A stretch of DNA of 64,000 nt, taken from positions 1-64,000 of the forward strand of contig NZ_JAALJH010000037.1 of assembly GCF_011064615.1 (NCBI RefSeq), given 5' to 3'. Position 1 is the first letter of the stretch, and every line of letters starts with the position of its first letter. Origin of the DNA: Aquisphaera insulae. GTDB lineage: Bacteria; Planctomycetota; Planctomycetia; Isosphaerales; Isosphaeraceae. The notes beneath the pieces are model-generated. The model was not told where the DNA came from and did not search any database. It worked only from the letters and a program-made list of their open reading frames with translations. A program made the translations under genes and the position numbers. Positions 26,938-35,422 of this stretch are shown here, in pieces.

Positions 26938-28413
26938 TCAGGGGGCCTGGACCAGCCCGGAGCCGACGTCGCGGGCCGAGAGGCGGAGGCGGCGGGCCGA
27001 GCCGGTCATCAACTGCCAGAGGGCCGCGCCGGTGGCGCCCTGGGCCTCCGACCACATGGCCGCGATGCCGGCCACGTGGGGGGTGGCCATGCTCGTGCCG
27101 CTGATCGTCCGGTAGCGCGTCGGCATCGGCCACGAGGAGAAGACGTCCACGCCCGGCCCGGCGATGTCCACGCCCCCGCCGTTCGGGTTGAGGCCGCCAT
27201 TGGAGAAAGAGCCAACCGCCAGGACCCGATCGAGCGCCCCGACGGCCATGATCGAGGGGCAATTCGCGGGCCGGCCGACCGGCCGCGGGGGCTCGAGGCG
27301 GACGCCCGTGGCGGGATTGCGGCTGTCGTTGCCCGCCGCGGCGACGATCAACGCCCCGGCCCGCAACGCGCGGCGGCCGACATTCTCGTAAATCGGCGAG
27401 AACGGCTCGTCGGGCTGGACCGGCGCGCCCAGGGACATGGAGATCACGCGGCAGCCATTGGTGAGCGCCCACTCGATCCCCGCCAGGATGCCCGTGTCGG
27501 CGCCGCTGCCGGCGTTGCTGAGCACCTTGCCGGCGAAGATCTCGGCCCGGAAGGCGCAGCCGTACCGCCGGACCTGGCCGGGCCGCTCCGGGCCCGTGGA
27601 CGTGCCGATGCAGTGGGTGCCGTGGCCGTGCCCATCCTGCACCTGCTGGCCGGCCACGAACGACCTCGAGCTGATCGTTCGGCCCGAGAAATCGGGGTGC
27701 CGCAGGTCGAGGCCCGTGTCCAGGACCGCCACCCGGATCCCCCGGCCGCTGAACCGCGAGTTGGTGACCCGCGTGGCCTTCAGGCCCCAGGTCGAGACGG
27801 CGTCGTCCACGAACCTCTCTCGCGACGCCTCCAGGCCGGCGATCGCCGCCTCGCTCTCTCCACCGCCCAGGAGCTGGTCCACCAGGGCGACGACCGCGTC
27901 GCGGTAGCCCCGAAGGTACTGCGCGGTCGCCGTCCCGACCTCCAGCGGGAGCGTGCCCCCGCCCGCGTTCCGCGCCAGGTCCGGATCCGCGGGGGGCGCG
28001 GGGAGGATCAGGCCGGGGGCCTCCGCCAGCGCGTACATGATCCGCTCGGGCTCGATCGCCAGGATCCCCTGGTCCTCGTTCGACTCGACGGCGAGGGCGC
28101 CGATCTGGTCCGGATCGCCCGTCACGACCGCGACCCCGAGCCTGGGGAAGACGCAGCCGCCGGCGCCCTCGGCGGCCTCGGCGTCGAACGACCCGTTGGT
28201 GTCGAAGGCGCTCACGCTCTCCACGTTCTTGAGCCCGGCGACGTCGTTGAGCACCGCCGCGGCCCGGGGGATTTCCTCCTCCCTCATCAGCACGAGGTAT
28301 CGCCCCGTGCGGTCGCCCTGCATCTCGGACGCCTCGGTGAAATCCGGCGGCGGATTGTCCCGCTCGTGCGATGCCGCCGCGGGCCGCCTCGACGATTTCG
28401 GTCGCTTCGCCAT
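26938..28413 (-). CDS. S8 family subtilisin-like serine protease
   Basis: About 491 residues. The catalytic triad is Asp232 (VAVLDTGLDLRHPDF), His264 (DGHGHGTHCIG) and Ser441 (SGTSMATPHVAG), with oxyanion Asn362 (AAAGNDS). Residues 37-130 form a propeptide-like region (RYLVLMREEEIPRAAAVLND, PRLGVAVVTGDPDQIGAL), so the enzyme carries its own prodomain. No N-terminal signal peptide is seen; the first 35 residues are basic and Pro-rich, so localisation is unclear. The ATG at 28413 is chosen over one six codons upstream; GGAAAGGA precedes it. The next gene on this strand is the small I9-like protein. Confidence 0.92.
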   Translation of the reverse strand: MAKRPKSSRRPAAASHERDNPPPDFTEASEMQGDRTGRYLVLMREEEIPRAAAVLNDVAGLKNVESVSAFDTNGSFDAEAAEGAGGCVFPRLGVAVVTGDPDQIGALAVESNEDQGILAIEPERIMYALAEAPGLILPAPPADPDLARNAGGGTLPLEVGTATAQYLRGYRDAVVALVDQLLGGGESEAAIAGLEASRERFVDDAVSTWGLKATRVTNSRFSGRGIRVAVLDTGLDLRHPDFSGRTISSRSFVAGQQVQDGHGHGTHCIGTSTGPERPGQVRRYGCAFRAEIFAGKVLSNAGSGADTGILAGIEWALTNGCRVISMSLGAPVQPDEPFSPIYENVGRRALRAGALIVAAAGNDSRNPATGVRLEPPRPVGRPANCPSIMAVGALDRVLAVGSFSNGGLNPNGGGVDIAGPGVDVFSSWPMPTRYRTISGTSMATPHVAGIAAMWSEAQGATGAALWQLMTGSARRLRLSARDVGSGLVQAP

Positions 28414-28681
28414 TTTCGTGGTCCTTTCCACCTGGTGAGGTGTTGACCTCGCTCATCATCCTTCGAGCCGAATCGGGGGGAGAGGTCCCCGGTCGGATGA
28501 GCCCCGGCCGATCGGCCCGACGCACGACTCCCATCCGCAGTCTCCGCCGCAAGGACTTATCAGGCGCACTCGCGAGGAGCCGAAGATTTCTTGCATAATT
28601 GTGCTGCGTCCGTCGCGAGTTCCACCGATGGGGACTCGCCGTCCCGCCTCAGGCCCAGGCCGATTCCATTGCCTGGCCCGG

Positions 28682-28798
28682 GGACTCGAGGTCACGACCC
28701 CGCCGACCGACGAGCCCTGGGGCGTCCGCGAGATGCACGTCCGCCATCCCGACGGCCACGACTTCCGGATCAGCAAGGGGCTCGGCGGCGAGGGCTGA
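28682..28798 (+). pseudogene. C-terminal remnant of a VOC/glyoxalase-fold gene
   Basis: The open stretch reads EPWGVREMHVRHPDGHDFR and then a stop, which is the typical last strand pair of VOC-superfamily proteins (PWGxRExxVxDPDGHxxR). Nothing upstream in any frame between 28414 and 28681 looks like the rest of such a domain, so only about 38 codons survive. The flanking 425-base gap between the subtilase and mlaD holds no other gene. Confidence 0.6.
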
Positions 28799-28838
28799 GG
28801 CCGCGAGCGGCCGCGCCTCGGACGGAGGCCCGGCCCCC

Positions 28839-29954
28839 TCACGTCTGGGGCGTGAACAGGATCACGTCCACTCGCCTCTCGGGGAGCGGCTCGGCGGCCG
28901 GCTCCAGGCCGCGGGGGACCTGGGTGCCGAAGCCGACGGCGGTGACCTTGCGGGAGCGGAACCAGCCGGCGGAGTCGAGCCCGTGCTTCTCCACCAGATA
29001 CCTGCGCACCGAGTCGGCCTGCTCCTGGGTCAGGACCTCGGCCAGGTCCGGATCTTGCCCCGGCCCGGTGAAGGCGGCGATCACCACCTCGGCCCTCGCC
29101 CGGTTGGCCGCCTTGCACCAGGTGCCCAGCTCGTTGAGCCGGACTCGCCCGGTCGGGGTCAGGATCGCCCGGCCGGGCTCGAAGAGGTCGTCCGCGGCCA
29201 GGGTCCGGCTCTCCTTGAGGGCGCCGGGCTGGTAGAGGATCTTCTCGCGCTCGTAGTAGGAACGGCCCTCGAAGTAGCGGGAGAGCGGCCAGGTCCGCTT
29301 GAGGGCGTCGAGGTTGTCCTCCATCGCGGCGAAGGTCTTCTCGCCCCGCCTGGTCACCGACATCAGGCTCTGATAGGCGTCGTCGTCCTGCACGAGCTTC
29401 CCCAGCGACCCCCTCCCCGCGCGGACGGTCGCGGCGATGGCGTTGATCTCCTCCAGGCCGGTCCGGGCGGTCTTCGCCAGCTCGTCGAGCTTCCGGAGCG
29501 AGTCGCCCGTCTGCTTCATCAGGTCGCCCAGCTCGATCGGGGCCTCGGAGCGGATCAGGCCGCCGTCGGCGACGGCCGCCGCGTCGGGCTTGCCCGGCGT
29601 GATCTCCACCACCCGCGCACCGACCATCCCCTCGGAGAGGATCCGCGCCACCGCGTCCTCGCGGACGAGCGAGTGCAGCCGCTCGTCCAGGCGGAGGATC
29701 AGCTCCACCGGCTGGCCGGGCAGCCGGGGCGGGATCACCCGCTCCACCACCCCGGCATCCATCCCCTGCAGCCGCGCGCGGTGGCCCGCCTCCAGGCCGG
29801 TCACGGTGGCGAACGCCGCCCGGACGCGGAAGACCGGCTGGACGTTCCAGCGCCGGTCGGCCACCTGGTAGAGCCCGAAGCCCCCCAGCGCCAGCACCAG
29901 CACGACGAACCCCGCGTTCGCCAGCGCCCGCCACCGCCCGATGTCGCGATTCAT
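28839..29954 (-). CDS. MlaD-family (MCE domain) protein with OmpA-like C-terminus
   Basis: A 371-residue protein anchored by one N-terminal helix (ALANAGFVVLVLALGGFGLY). An MCE/MlaD domain follows (residues 38-120, with VTGLEAGHRARLQGMDAGVVE), then a helical stretch (140-210). The C-terminal region (about 250-368) has the outline of an OmpA-like peptidoglycan-binding domain (LTPTGRVRLNELGTW, VLTQEQADSVRRYLVEKHGL, RRVDVILF). MCE proteins shuttle phospholipids between membranes with an MlaE permease; here that permease gene is just upstream. The MCE-OmpA fusion suggests anchoring to the cell wall or outer membrane. Confidence 0.85.
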   Translation of the reverse strand: MNRDIGRWRALANAGFVVLVLALGGFGLYQVADRRWNVQPVFRVRAAFATVTGLEAGHRARLQGMDAGVVERVIPPRLPGQPVELILRLDERLHSLVREDAVARILSEGMVGARVVEITPGKPDAAAVADGGLIRSEAPIELGDLMKQTGDSLRKLDELAKTARTGLEEINAIAATVRAGRGSLGKLVQDDDAYQSLMSVTRRGEKTFAAMEDNLDALKRTWPLSRYFEGRSYYEREKILYQPGALKESRTLAADDLFEPGRAILTPTGRVRLNELGTWCKAANRARAEVVIAAFTGPGQDPDLAEVLTQEQADSVRRYLVEKHGLDSAGWFRSRKVTAVGFGTQVPRGLEPAAEPLPERRVDVILFTPQT

Positions 29955-30071
29955 GGGATCGCCCCCGGTCGCGGCCTCCTGCCTGGAACCACTCCCCCGC
30001 GATGCCCCCAGCCCTTCCTGCGTACTGTAGGAATTCGCCGGCCGGAATCAACGGCCCCCTCGATGGCGCCC

Positions 30072-30857
30072 TCAGGGCCCGCCCAGGCCGAACGCCTGGT
30101 TGGCGAGCTGGAGGCACGGCACGAGCACGACGTTGGCCGCGAAGACGGCGAGCGTGGCGAGCACCACGCCCCGGGTGGCCGACCGGCCGACGGCCTCCGC
30201 GGATCGGTCCGAATTGAGGCCGACCCAGCAGCCGATCACCCCCACGAGCAGGCCGAAGACCGCCGTCTTGAGCGTGGCCTCGATCACGTCCGTCATCCGC
30301 AGGAACATCAGCGAGTCCCGCCAGAACCGCAGGGGCGTGAGCTTGCCGCCGGTCAGCTCGCCGACGAGCGCACCCGCCAGCGCCGAGCCGTCGATCATCA
30401 CCGTCAATAATGGGACCGCCAGCGCGCAGGCGATCGCCCGCGGGGCGACGAGCCCGGCGATCGGGTCGGTCCCCATCGCCAGGCGGGCCTCGATCTCCTC
30501 GTTGAGCGTCATCGTCCCGAGCTCGGCGGCGAGCCCCGCGCCCATCCGGCTGGCCACGAGCACCCCGGCCAGCACCGGGCCGATCTCCACCACCACGGCG
30601 ACGCTCAGGAAGCTCGGCAGGGCCGACTCCGCGCCGTTGGCGACCAGCAGCCGATGGGTCTGGAGCCAGGTGACCAGGCCGACGCTCAGGCCCGCCCCCA
30701 CCACGATCGGCAGGCTCATCACCGCGACCCGCTCGAACTGGAAGACCACCTCCCCGAACGACCGGACGATCGCCCGGGGGGCCGCGGCGAGCGTCCGCAG
30801 GGCGAAGTCGATGAACCGGCCGAAGTGCTCGAGCCGAGTCAGGCCGCCGGAGATCAT
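30072..30857 (-). CDS. MlaE-family ABC transporter permease
   Basis: About 261 residues with five or so membrane helices and the MlaE permease signature (VVVEIGPVLAGVLVASRMGAG, ELGTMTLNEEIEAR). It would form the membrane core of a lipid-transport complex with an MlaF ATPase and MCE proteins. The MCE gene lies 117 bases downstream, but no MlaF-type ATPase gene is adjacent on either side, so the ATPase must come from elsewhere. GGAGG lies eight bases before the ATG at 30857, which is preferred to an in-frame ATG ten codons upstream. Confidence 0.9.
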   Translation of the reverse strand: MISGGLTRLEHFGRFIDFALRTLAAAPRAIVRSFGEVVFQFERVAVMSLPIVVGAGLSVGLVTWLQTHRLLVANGAESALPSFLSVAVVVEIGPVLAGVLVASRMGAGLAAELGTMTLNEEIEARLAMGTDPIAGLVAPRAIACALAVPLLTVMIDGSALAGALVGELTGGKLTPLRFWRDSLMFLRMTDVIEATLKTAVFGLLVGVIGCWVGLNSDRSAEAVGRSATRGVVLATLAVFAANVVLVPCLQLANQAFGLGGP

Positions 30858-30929
30858 CGTCCGATCCTCCGATCGACATTGTCCCAAGCGGCCTGGCTTC
30901 GGAACATCGAGTGATCGACAGATGGCACA

Positions 30930-31028
30930 GGGTGGCCGTGGTGGAACACCACGGCGAGCGGGCTGAGTGGGGGGACAGGCTCTTCTTCTCCGCCGAGGCG
31001 GTCCCGCGGTGTTCCACCACGGCCACCC
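30930..31028. repeat. 99-bp inverted-repeat element
   Basis: Two 25-base arms, 30930-30954 and 31004-31028, are inverted copies with a single mismatch (GGGTGGCCGTGGTGGAACAC against GTGTTCCACCACGGCCACCC, plus five more bases). Each arm also contains a small hairpin (CCGTGGT/ACCACGG). The arms enclose 49 bases. It sits alone in the 440-base gap between mlaE and the PqaA-like gene and has no U-tract, so it looks more like a REP/MITE-type element than a terminator. No other gene is seen in that gap. Confidence 0.75.
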
Positions 31029-31299
31029 GGAAGGGCAGAGTGGGTGCAGGATGTGTCAGCATCCTCCCTCGCGATTCGAGACACTCGCCCTCCAACTTGC
31101 CCTGTCGACCCGACCTCGAGCCGGCGCCCGATGAGTCATTCGGCGGCCGCCGTGAAGATTGGCGGTGATTCATTGCCAGGGGACTTTTCTGCATGATAGG
31201 GTGTGGCTCGGCCGGGGTCAAAAGAGGTCCGCGTGCGACCTTCCCGCTGCGACGATCCCGGCGCTCGACGACCGCCCGAGTCCAGGGAGAAGCCGCCCG

Positions 31300-32646
31300 A
31301 TGACCCCGCGATTGACGCCGACGCTCCCCCTCCGCTTCATGGCCTTCATGGCCCTCATCGCCGCGACCGCCACGGCCCACGGCCAGTCTCCCCCCGCCGA
31401 GCTCGACGAGTACGTCAAGGCGCCCGACCCGGCCTTCGCCTGGAAGGAGCTGGGCACCAAGACCACCCCGCAGGGGACCGTCCACCTCCTGGAGCTGACG
31501 TCCCAGGTCTGGCACGACATCACCTGGAAGCACGACCTGACCATCATCGAGCCCGCCAACCTCGCCCACCGCGGCGCCGCGCTCCTGTTCATCTCCGGCG
31601 GCTCGACCACCAGCCACCCCGACGACAAGGACTTCGCCCAGGGCTTCGCCATCGCCAGGGCCACCGGCGGCCGGGTGGCCATGCTCCGCCAGGTCCCCAA
31701 CCAGCCGCTCCTGGGCAACCGCACCGAGGACGACCTCATCTCCGAGACCTTCCTCCGCTACCTCGCCACCAAGGACAAGACGTGGCCGCTGCTCTTCCCC
31801 ATGGTCAAGAGCGCCGTGCGGGCCATGGACGCCGTCCAGGCCTGGTCGGAGAAGCAGGGGAAGGACCGGATCGAGCGGTTCGTCGTCACCGGCGCCTCCA
31901 AGCGGGGCTGGACCACCTGGCTGACCGGCGCGTCGGACAGCCGGGTCATCGCGATCGCCCCGATGGTCATCGTCATGCTCAACCTCGGCCCGCAGGGCCC
32001 CAACCAGCTCGACGTCTGGGGCAAGTACAGCGAGCAGATCGACGACTACGTCAGCAAGGGGCTGATGGAGAAGGCCCAGACCGGAGAGGGCCGGCTCCTC
32101 TGGCGGATGGTGGACCCGTTCACGTTCCGCGACCGCCTGACCATGCCCAAGCTCCTGATCAACGGCGCCAATGATCGCTACTGGACCCTCAACGCGCTGG
32201 ACCTCTACTGGGACGGCCTGGCCGCCCCCAAGTACGTCGTCGAGCTCCCCAACGCGGGCCACGGCCTGGAGCAGAACCGGGACTGGGCGATCAACGGCCT
32301 GGGTGCCTTCTTCCGCCACGCGGTCACCGTCCGGCCGATGCCCGCCCTCTCCTGGGCGATGACCGAGTCCGACGGGTCCGCGACCCTGAAGATCGAGTCC
32401 CGCCCCCTGCCCAAGTCCGCACGCCTCTGGACCGCGACGGCCCCCACCCGCGACTTCCGCGAGGCGAAGTGGACCTCCAGCCCGCTGCCCGCCGGCAACA
32501 CCATCACCGCCCCCCTGCCGAAGCCCGCGACCGGCCGGGCCGCCTACTTCGCCGACCTCGAATTCGAGATCGACGACCTGCCCTACCACCTGACCACCTC
32601 GTTCTTCGAGCCCGGCGTCCCCCGCAAGACCGCCGAGTCCCACTGA
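31300..32646 (+). CDS. PhoPQ-activated pathogenicity-related (PqaA-type) hydrolase, secreted
   Basis: About 448 residues with a signal peptide (FMAFMALIAATATAHGQ). The alpha/beta-hydrolase core carries the putative nucleophile in VVTGASKRGWTTW, and later DPFTFRDRLTMPKLLINGAND and ELPNAGHGLEQN supply acid and His regions. The layout matches the PqaA family, named for a Salmonella PhoP-regulated protein but widespread in Planctomycetes with unknown substrate. The ATG at 31300 begins at the signal peptide. Weak boxes TTGCCA and GATAGG with 16 bases between lie about 100 bases upstream. A long minus-strand open frame covers this gene and is not real coding. Confidence 0.85.
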   Translation: MTPRLTPTLPLRFMAFMALIAATATAHGQSPPAELDEYVKAPDPAFAWKELGTKTTPQGTVHLLELTSQVWHDITWKHDLTIIEPANLAHRGAALLFISGGSTTSHPDDKDFAQGFAIARATGGRVAMLRQVPNQPLLGNRTEDDLISETFLRYLATKDKTWPLLFPMVKSAVRAMDAVQAWSEKQGKDRIERFVVTGASKRGWTTWLTGASDSRVIAIAPMVIVMLNLGPQGPNQLDVWGKYSEQIDDYVSKGLMEKAQTGEGRLLWRMVDPFTFRDRLTMPKLLINGANDRYWTLNALDLYWDGLAAPKYVVELPNAGHGLEQNRDWAINGLGAFFRHAVTVRPMPALSWAMTESDGSATLKIESRPLPKSARLWTATAPTRDFREAKWTSSPLPAGNTITAPLPKPATGRAAYFADLEFEIDDLPYHLTTSFFEPGVPRKTAESH

Positions 32647-32746
32647 GCCGGAACAAGGACCCGGGCTGATCGATGCCTCCAATCCCCTCGGCTCGCCGTC
32701 GCACGCACCCGATTGCGTCGCGAGCCGAGGGCTGCCGGCCTTCCAC

Positions 32747-33963
32747 TCACCGCCCTCCCCGACGGTCGCAAATTGGGTTCGATTGTCTCCCGGGCTTCCC
32801 GTCGCGGTGATCGAAAGTGATTGGGGTGTTTCGGTTTGCGTCAAAGCTAAAATTGGCTTTGCCCCCGCGATTTCGTGCGGTGTGGGAACCGGCTCGGGTT
32901 CGGTGGCCAGCTCGCCCGGGCCGGCCGCCGGGTCGTGAGGATGCCCGTCTAACCCGGTCTCCGCGTCCGCGTCCGCATCCTCGCGGACCTGGCAGAGCTC
33001 GTGGAGGATGTCCATCAGCTCCCGGCTCATCGCCTCGATCTGGCGGCGGGGGCCATCCAGCGCGGCGCCCGCGGAGAGGACCTCGCAACCGTCGTCGCCG
33101 GCATCCTCCGCGTTCTCTTCCATGGCCTCGAGCCGCGCCTTCTCGTGGTCGATCACGCGGAGCAGGAACGCCCAGGCCAGGTCCGACGATTTCGGCGGCG
33201 GGCCGATCTCGCGCCAGCGGATCGATTCGATCAGGAAGTCCTCGGTCCCGCACCGTCGGGCTGCGTCACGGGCCTGGACGAAATACTCGTCGCAGCCGGC
33301 CCTGCCCTTCTCGTTCAACATGTTGCAGGCGATGAAGACGGCGTTGATCCGCGGGTCGATGGTGATGTCCCAGGCGTCGCCGCCGAGCATCCGGACGAGC
33401 TGGTGGCGCTGCCAGGTGCCGACCTCGCCCCCCGCCCAGATCCAGTCCCGGAGGAACTGCCAGGACCCGCGGAGCCAGGCACGGCCGGCCGCCATGCCCT
33501 CCAGCTCGGCGAGGATCCCCCGGGCCCGCTCCGCCGGGTCGTCGACCCAGCCCGTCCACGCCTGGAGCTTCTTCACGAGGCGATCAACCCGTTCCTGGTC
33601 GCGTTCGGCGGCCGTCGGCTCCTTCGCCTTGCGGCCTCCCGGCCCCTCGCTGGCCGCCTCCGCCAGATAGGCCGATTCGGCCTTCTCGGCCTGTTCGATG
33701 TCCCAGGACAGCTCGGCGGCCCGGGTCATCAGGGCCCTGTCCCGTTCGCTCGCCCCGGGGGCCAGGTCCCCGAGGAACTCCTCGACCCGCCGCGCCTTCC
33801 CCCGCGGGTCCTCCCCGGGCGCCTTCGGCAGCTCGACGACCTGGAGCTTCTGCCCCTCCCTGAGCCCGTTGAGCCGGACCCGGTCCTTCCCTTGCTGCGT
33901 TCGCGGTCCCGTCGAGAGCCGTGCATTCCGCCTGTTCGCCAGTCTCTGGGCCTCGGTCGCCAT
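32747..33963 (-). CDS. Planctomycete-type hypothetical protein, 3' end unresolved
   Basis: From a good ATG (GGAGG nine bases upstream) the protein starts RLANRRNARLSTGPRTQQGK, an N-terminus seen in many planctomycete and acidobacterial proteins of unknown function. The following 330 residues are helical and charged and end in an acidic stretch. No catalytic motif is seen. In this frame there is no stop for 5.5 kb, running antisense to the PqaA-like gene and past mlaE and mlaD, which cannot all be coding. A neighbouring frame stops at 32747 after a low-GC tail (NFSFDANRNTPITFDH), so either a frameshift near 32.9 kb or loss of the stop is likely. The end given is that neighbouring stop. Confidence 0.55.
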
Positions 33964-34234
33964 CGTCGGAAGCCTCCGCCTCGGGATGTTTGGTTCAGGA
34001 GGGCGATTGATCGACGGCGCGCGCAGTCGCTTTCGCGCCCGCGCCGCGTCTATCCAAGTACAATCCCGAAATCGGGCCGGCCAGTTTCACCAATCTTCCG
34101 GGAAGCCGAAAAAGTCGGGTGAAACAGGGTGCCGGCGCCGACCCGGTCGCCTGCCCCCGCAGCCCGGCGGCCACCATGCAGCCCGCCGAAGGAGCGGACG
34201 AGTGCCCCTTCCTGGAGACGGCGCGGCCGAGGCG

Positions 34235-35137
34235 TCAGGTTTCTGATCGCTCCCAGACTTCGATCACCAGGCCGTCCGGGTCGGCGATGGTCAGGAATTG
34301 CCCGTCGCCCGCGTCGACGATCTCGACGGCATGGGCCGCCAGGTGCTCCGCCGCTCGGGCGAGGTCATCCACCTCGATCCAGAGCAGGAGCTGGGCGTGC
34401 TCGGGGAAGCTCGCCGGGCTGCTCGCCTCCGCATTGGGGAGCAGGTTGAGCCGCAGGCTCCCGAGCCGATAGTGGCGCCCGATCCCGTTGTCGGTCGGGA
34501 TCGGGACGGCCCCGAGGACGGTCTCGTAGAAGGCGGCCGTTCGGTCCTGGTCGCGGCAGGCGATCGTCACGGCCATCCCTCGGAACCGCGGCGGCCGTTT
34601 CCCCCGAATGGATCGCCGGGGGCCGGGGAGGACGGCGGGTCGATCGCCGGGCGATGGATCCGGGGAGGGTTCCGCCGCCACGTAGGTCTCGTAGACGATG
34701 GCCCGGCCGGGCCACTCGCCCAGGACGCGGCCGAGGATCTCCTCGACCTTCTTCCAGGAGAGCCCGCCGTAACCCACGCCGATGCGGGGCATGGCGATGC
34801 TGTCGATCCCCTCGGCATCGGCGATCACCCTCATTTGCCCCAGGGCCGTCTCGATGGCCTCGTAGCTGGCCCGGGCGTGCCAGAAGGCCTCCTGGGTGCC
34901 GAGGTTGAAGACCCAGGGCCGACGATCATCCTTCCAGAGCCAGGCGTCACCGAGGTTGAACTGCCGCGGCACCGCCTTGCAGCGGGCGCGGAATTGCTCG
35001 TACATCTCCGGATATCGCTCGCGGAATCCCCGGGCGACCCCCGCCCCCATGGACCCCTGGCAGTTGCAGCCGTGCGCCAGGGCCCGCGCGTTGGCGGCGT
35101 TCGCGAAGAGATCGCCCGCGACGAACTCGATGGGCAT
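34235..35137 (-). CDS. Macrodomain-VOC fusion protein
   Basis: About 300 residues. Residues 1-150 form a macrodomain of the TARG1/DarG-like kind (GDLFANAANARALAHGCNCQ, GSMGAGVARGFRERYP, IAMPRIGVGYGGLSW), which binds ADP-ribose and often removes it from proteins or DNA. A Pro-rich linker (about 155-180) leads to a VOC/glyoxalase-type domain (MAVTIACRDQDRTAAFYETV, TIADPDGLVIEVWE). No DarT-like toxin gene is adjacent. The ATG at 35137 has GGAG seven bases upstream. The join is in frame with no stop; whether one protein or a recent merging of two genes cannot be decided from this sequence alone. Confidence 0.82.
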   Translation of the reverse strand: MPIEFVAGDLFANAANARALAHGCNCQGSMGAGVARGFRERYPEMYEQFRARCKAVPRQFNLGDAWLWKDDRRPWVFNLGTQEAFWHARASYEAIETALGQMRVIADAEGIDSIAMPRIGVGYGGLSWKKVEEILGRVLGEWPGRAIVYETYVAAEPSPDPSPGDRPAVLPGPRRSIRGKRPPRFRGMAVTIACRDQDRTAAFYETVLGAVPIPTDNGIGRHYRLGSLRLNLLPNAEASSPASFPEHAQLLLWIEVDDLARAAEHLAAHAVEIVDAGDGQFLTIADPDGLVIEVWERSET

Positions 35138-35422
35138 TTCACCGCTCCGCGGGGCCAGGATGATCGCCCCGGTGATCCTGCCTCCGGCCGAAATGGCGAG
35201 AGGCCAGCCGGCGGATCCATGGTAATGCCCGGGGGGAGATTCTCCCATGCGTGGGCCGAGCGAGCCGGACGCAACCCCGCCACCGATCGGCCTTCCTCGA
35301 TGGCCCGGCATTTGCTATGCCTTCCCGTTGGAGGGCGTCGCGGATCCGCACGATGCGGGGCGGGCGCCTCGTCCGGTCGGTCGTCTTGACCCATGTCGTT
35401 TCCCTGGGTGAGGAGCGCCTGG

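Noticed and set aside
26861..28552. 563-codon minus-strand frame overlapping the subtilase
   Set aside because: It is out of frame with the catalytic triad and reads as Arg/Gly/Pro-rich shadow sequence.
34235..35137. DarTG toxin-antitoxin locus
   Set aside because: The macrodomain resembles DarG-type domains but no DarT-like ADP-ribosyltransferase is adjacent, and the C-terminal part is a VOC domain.
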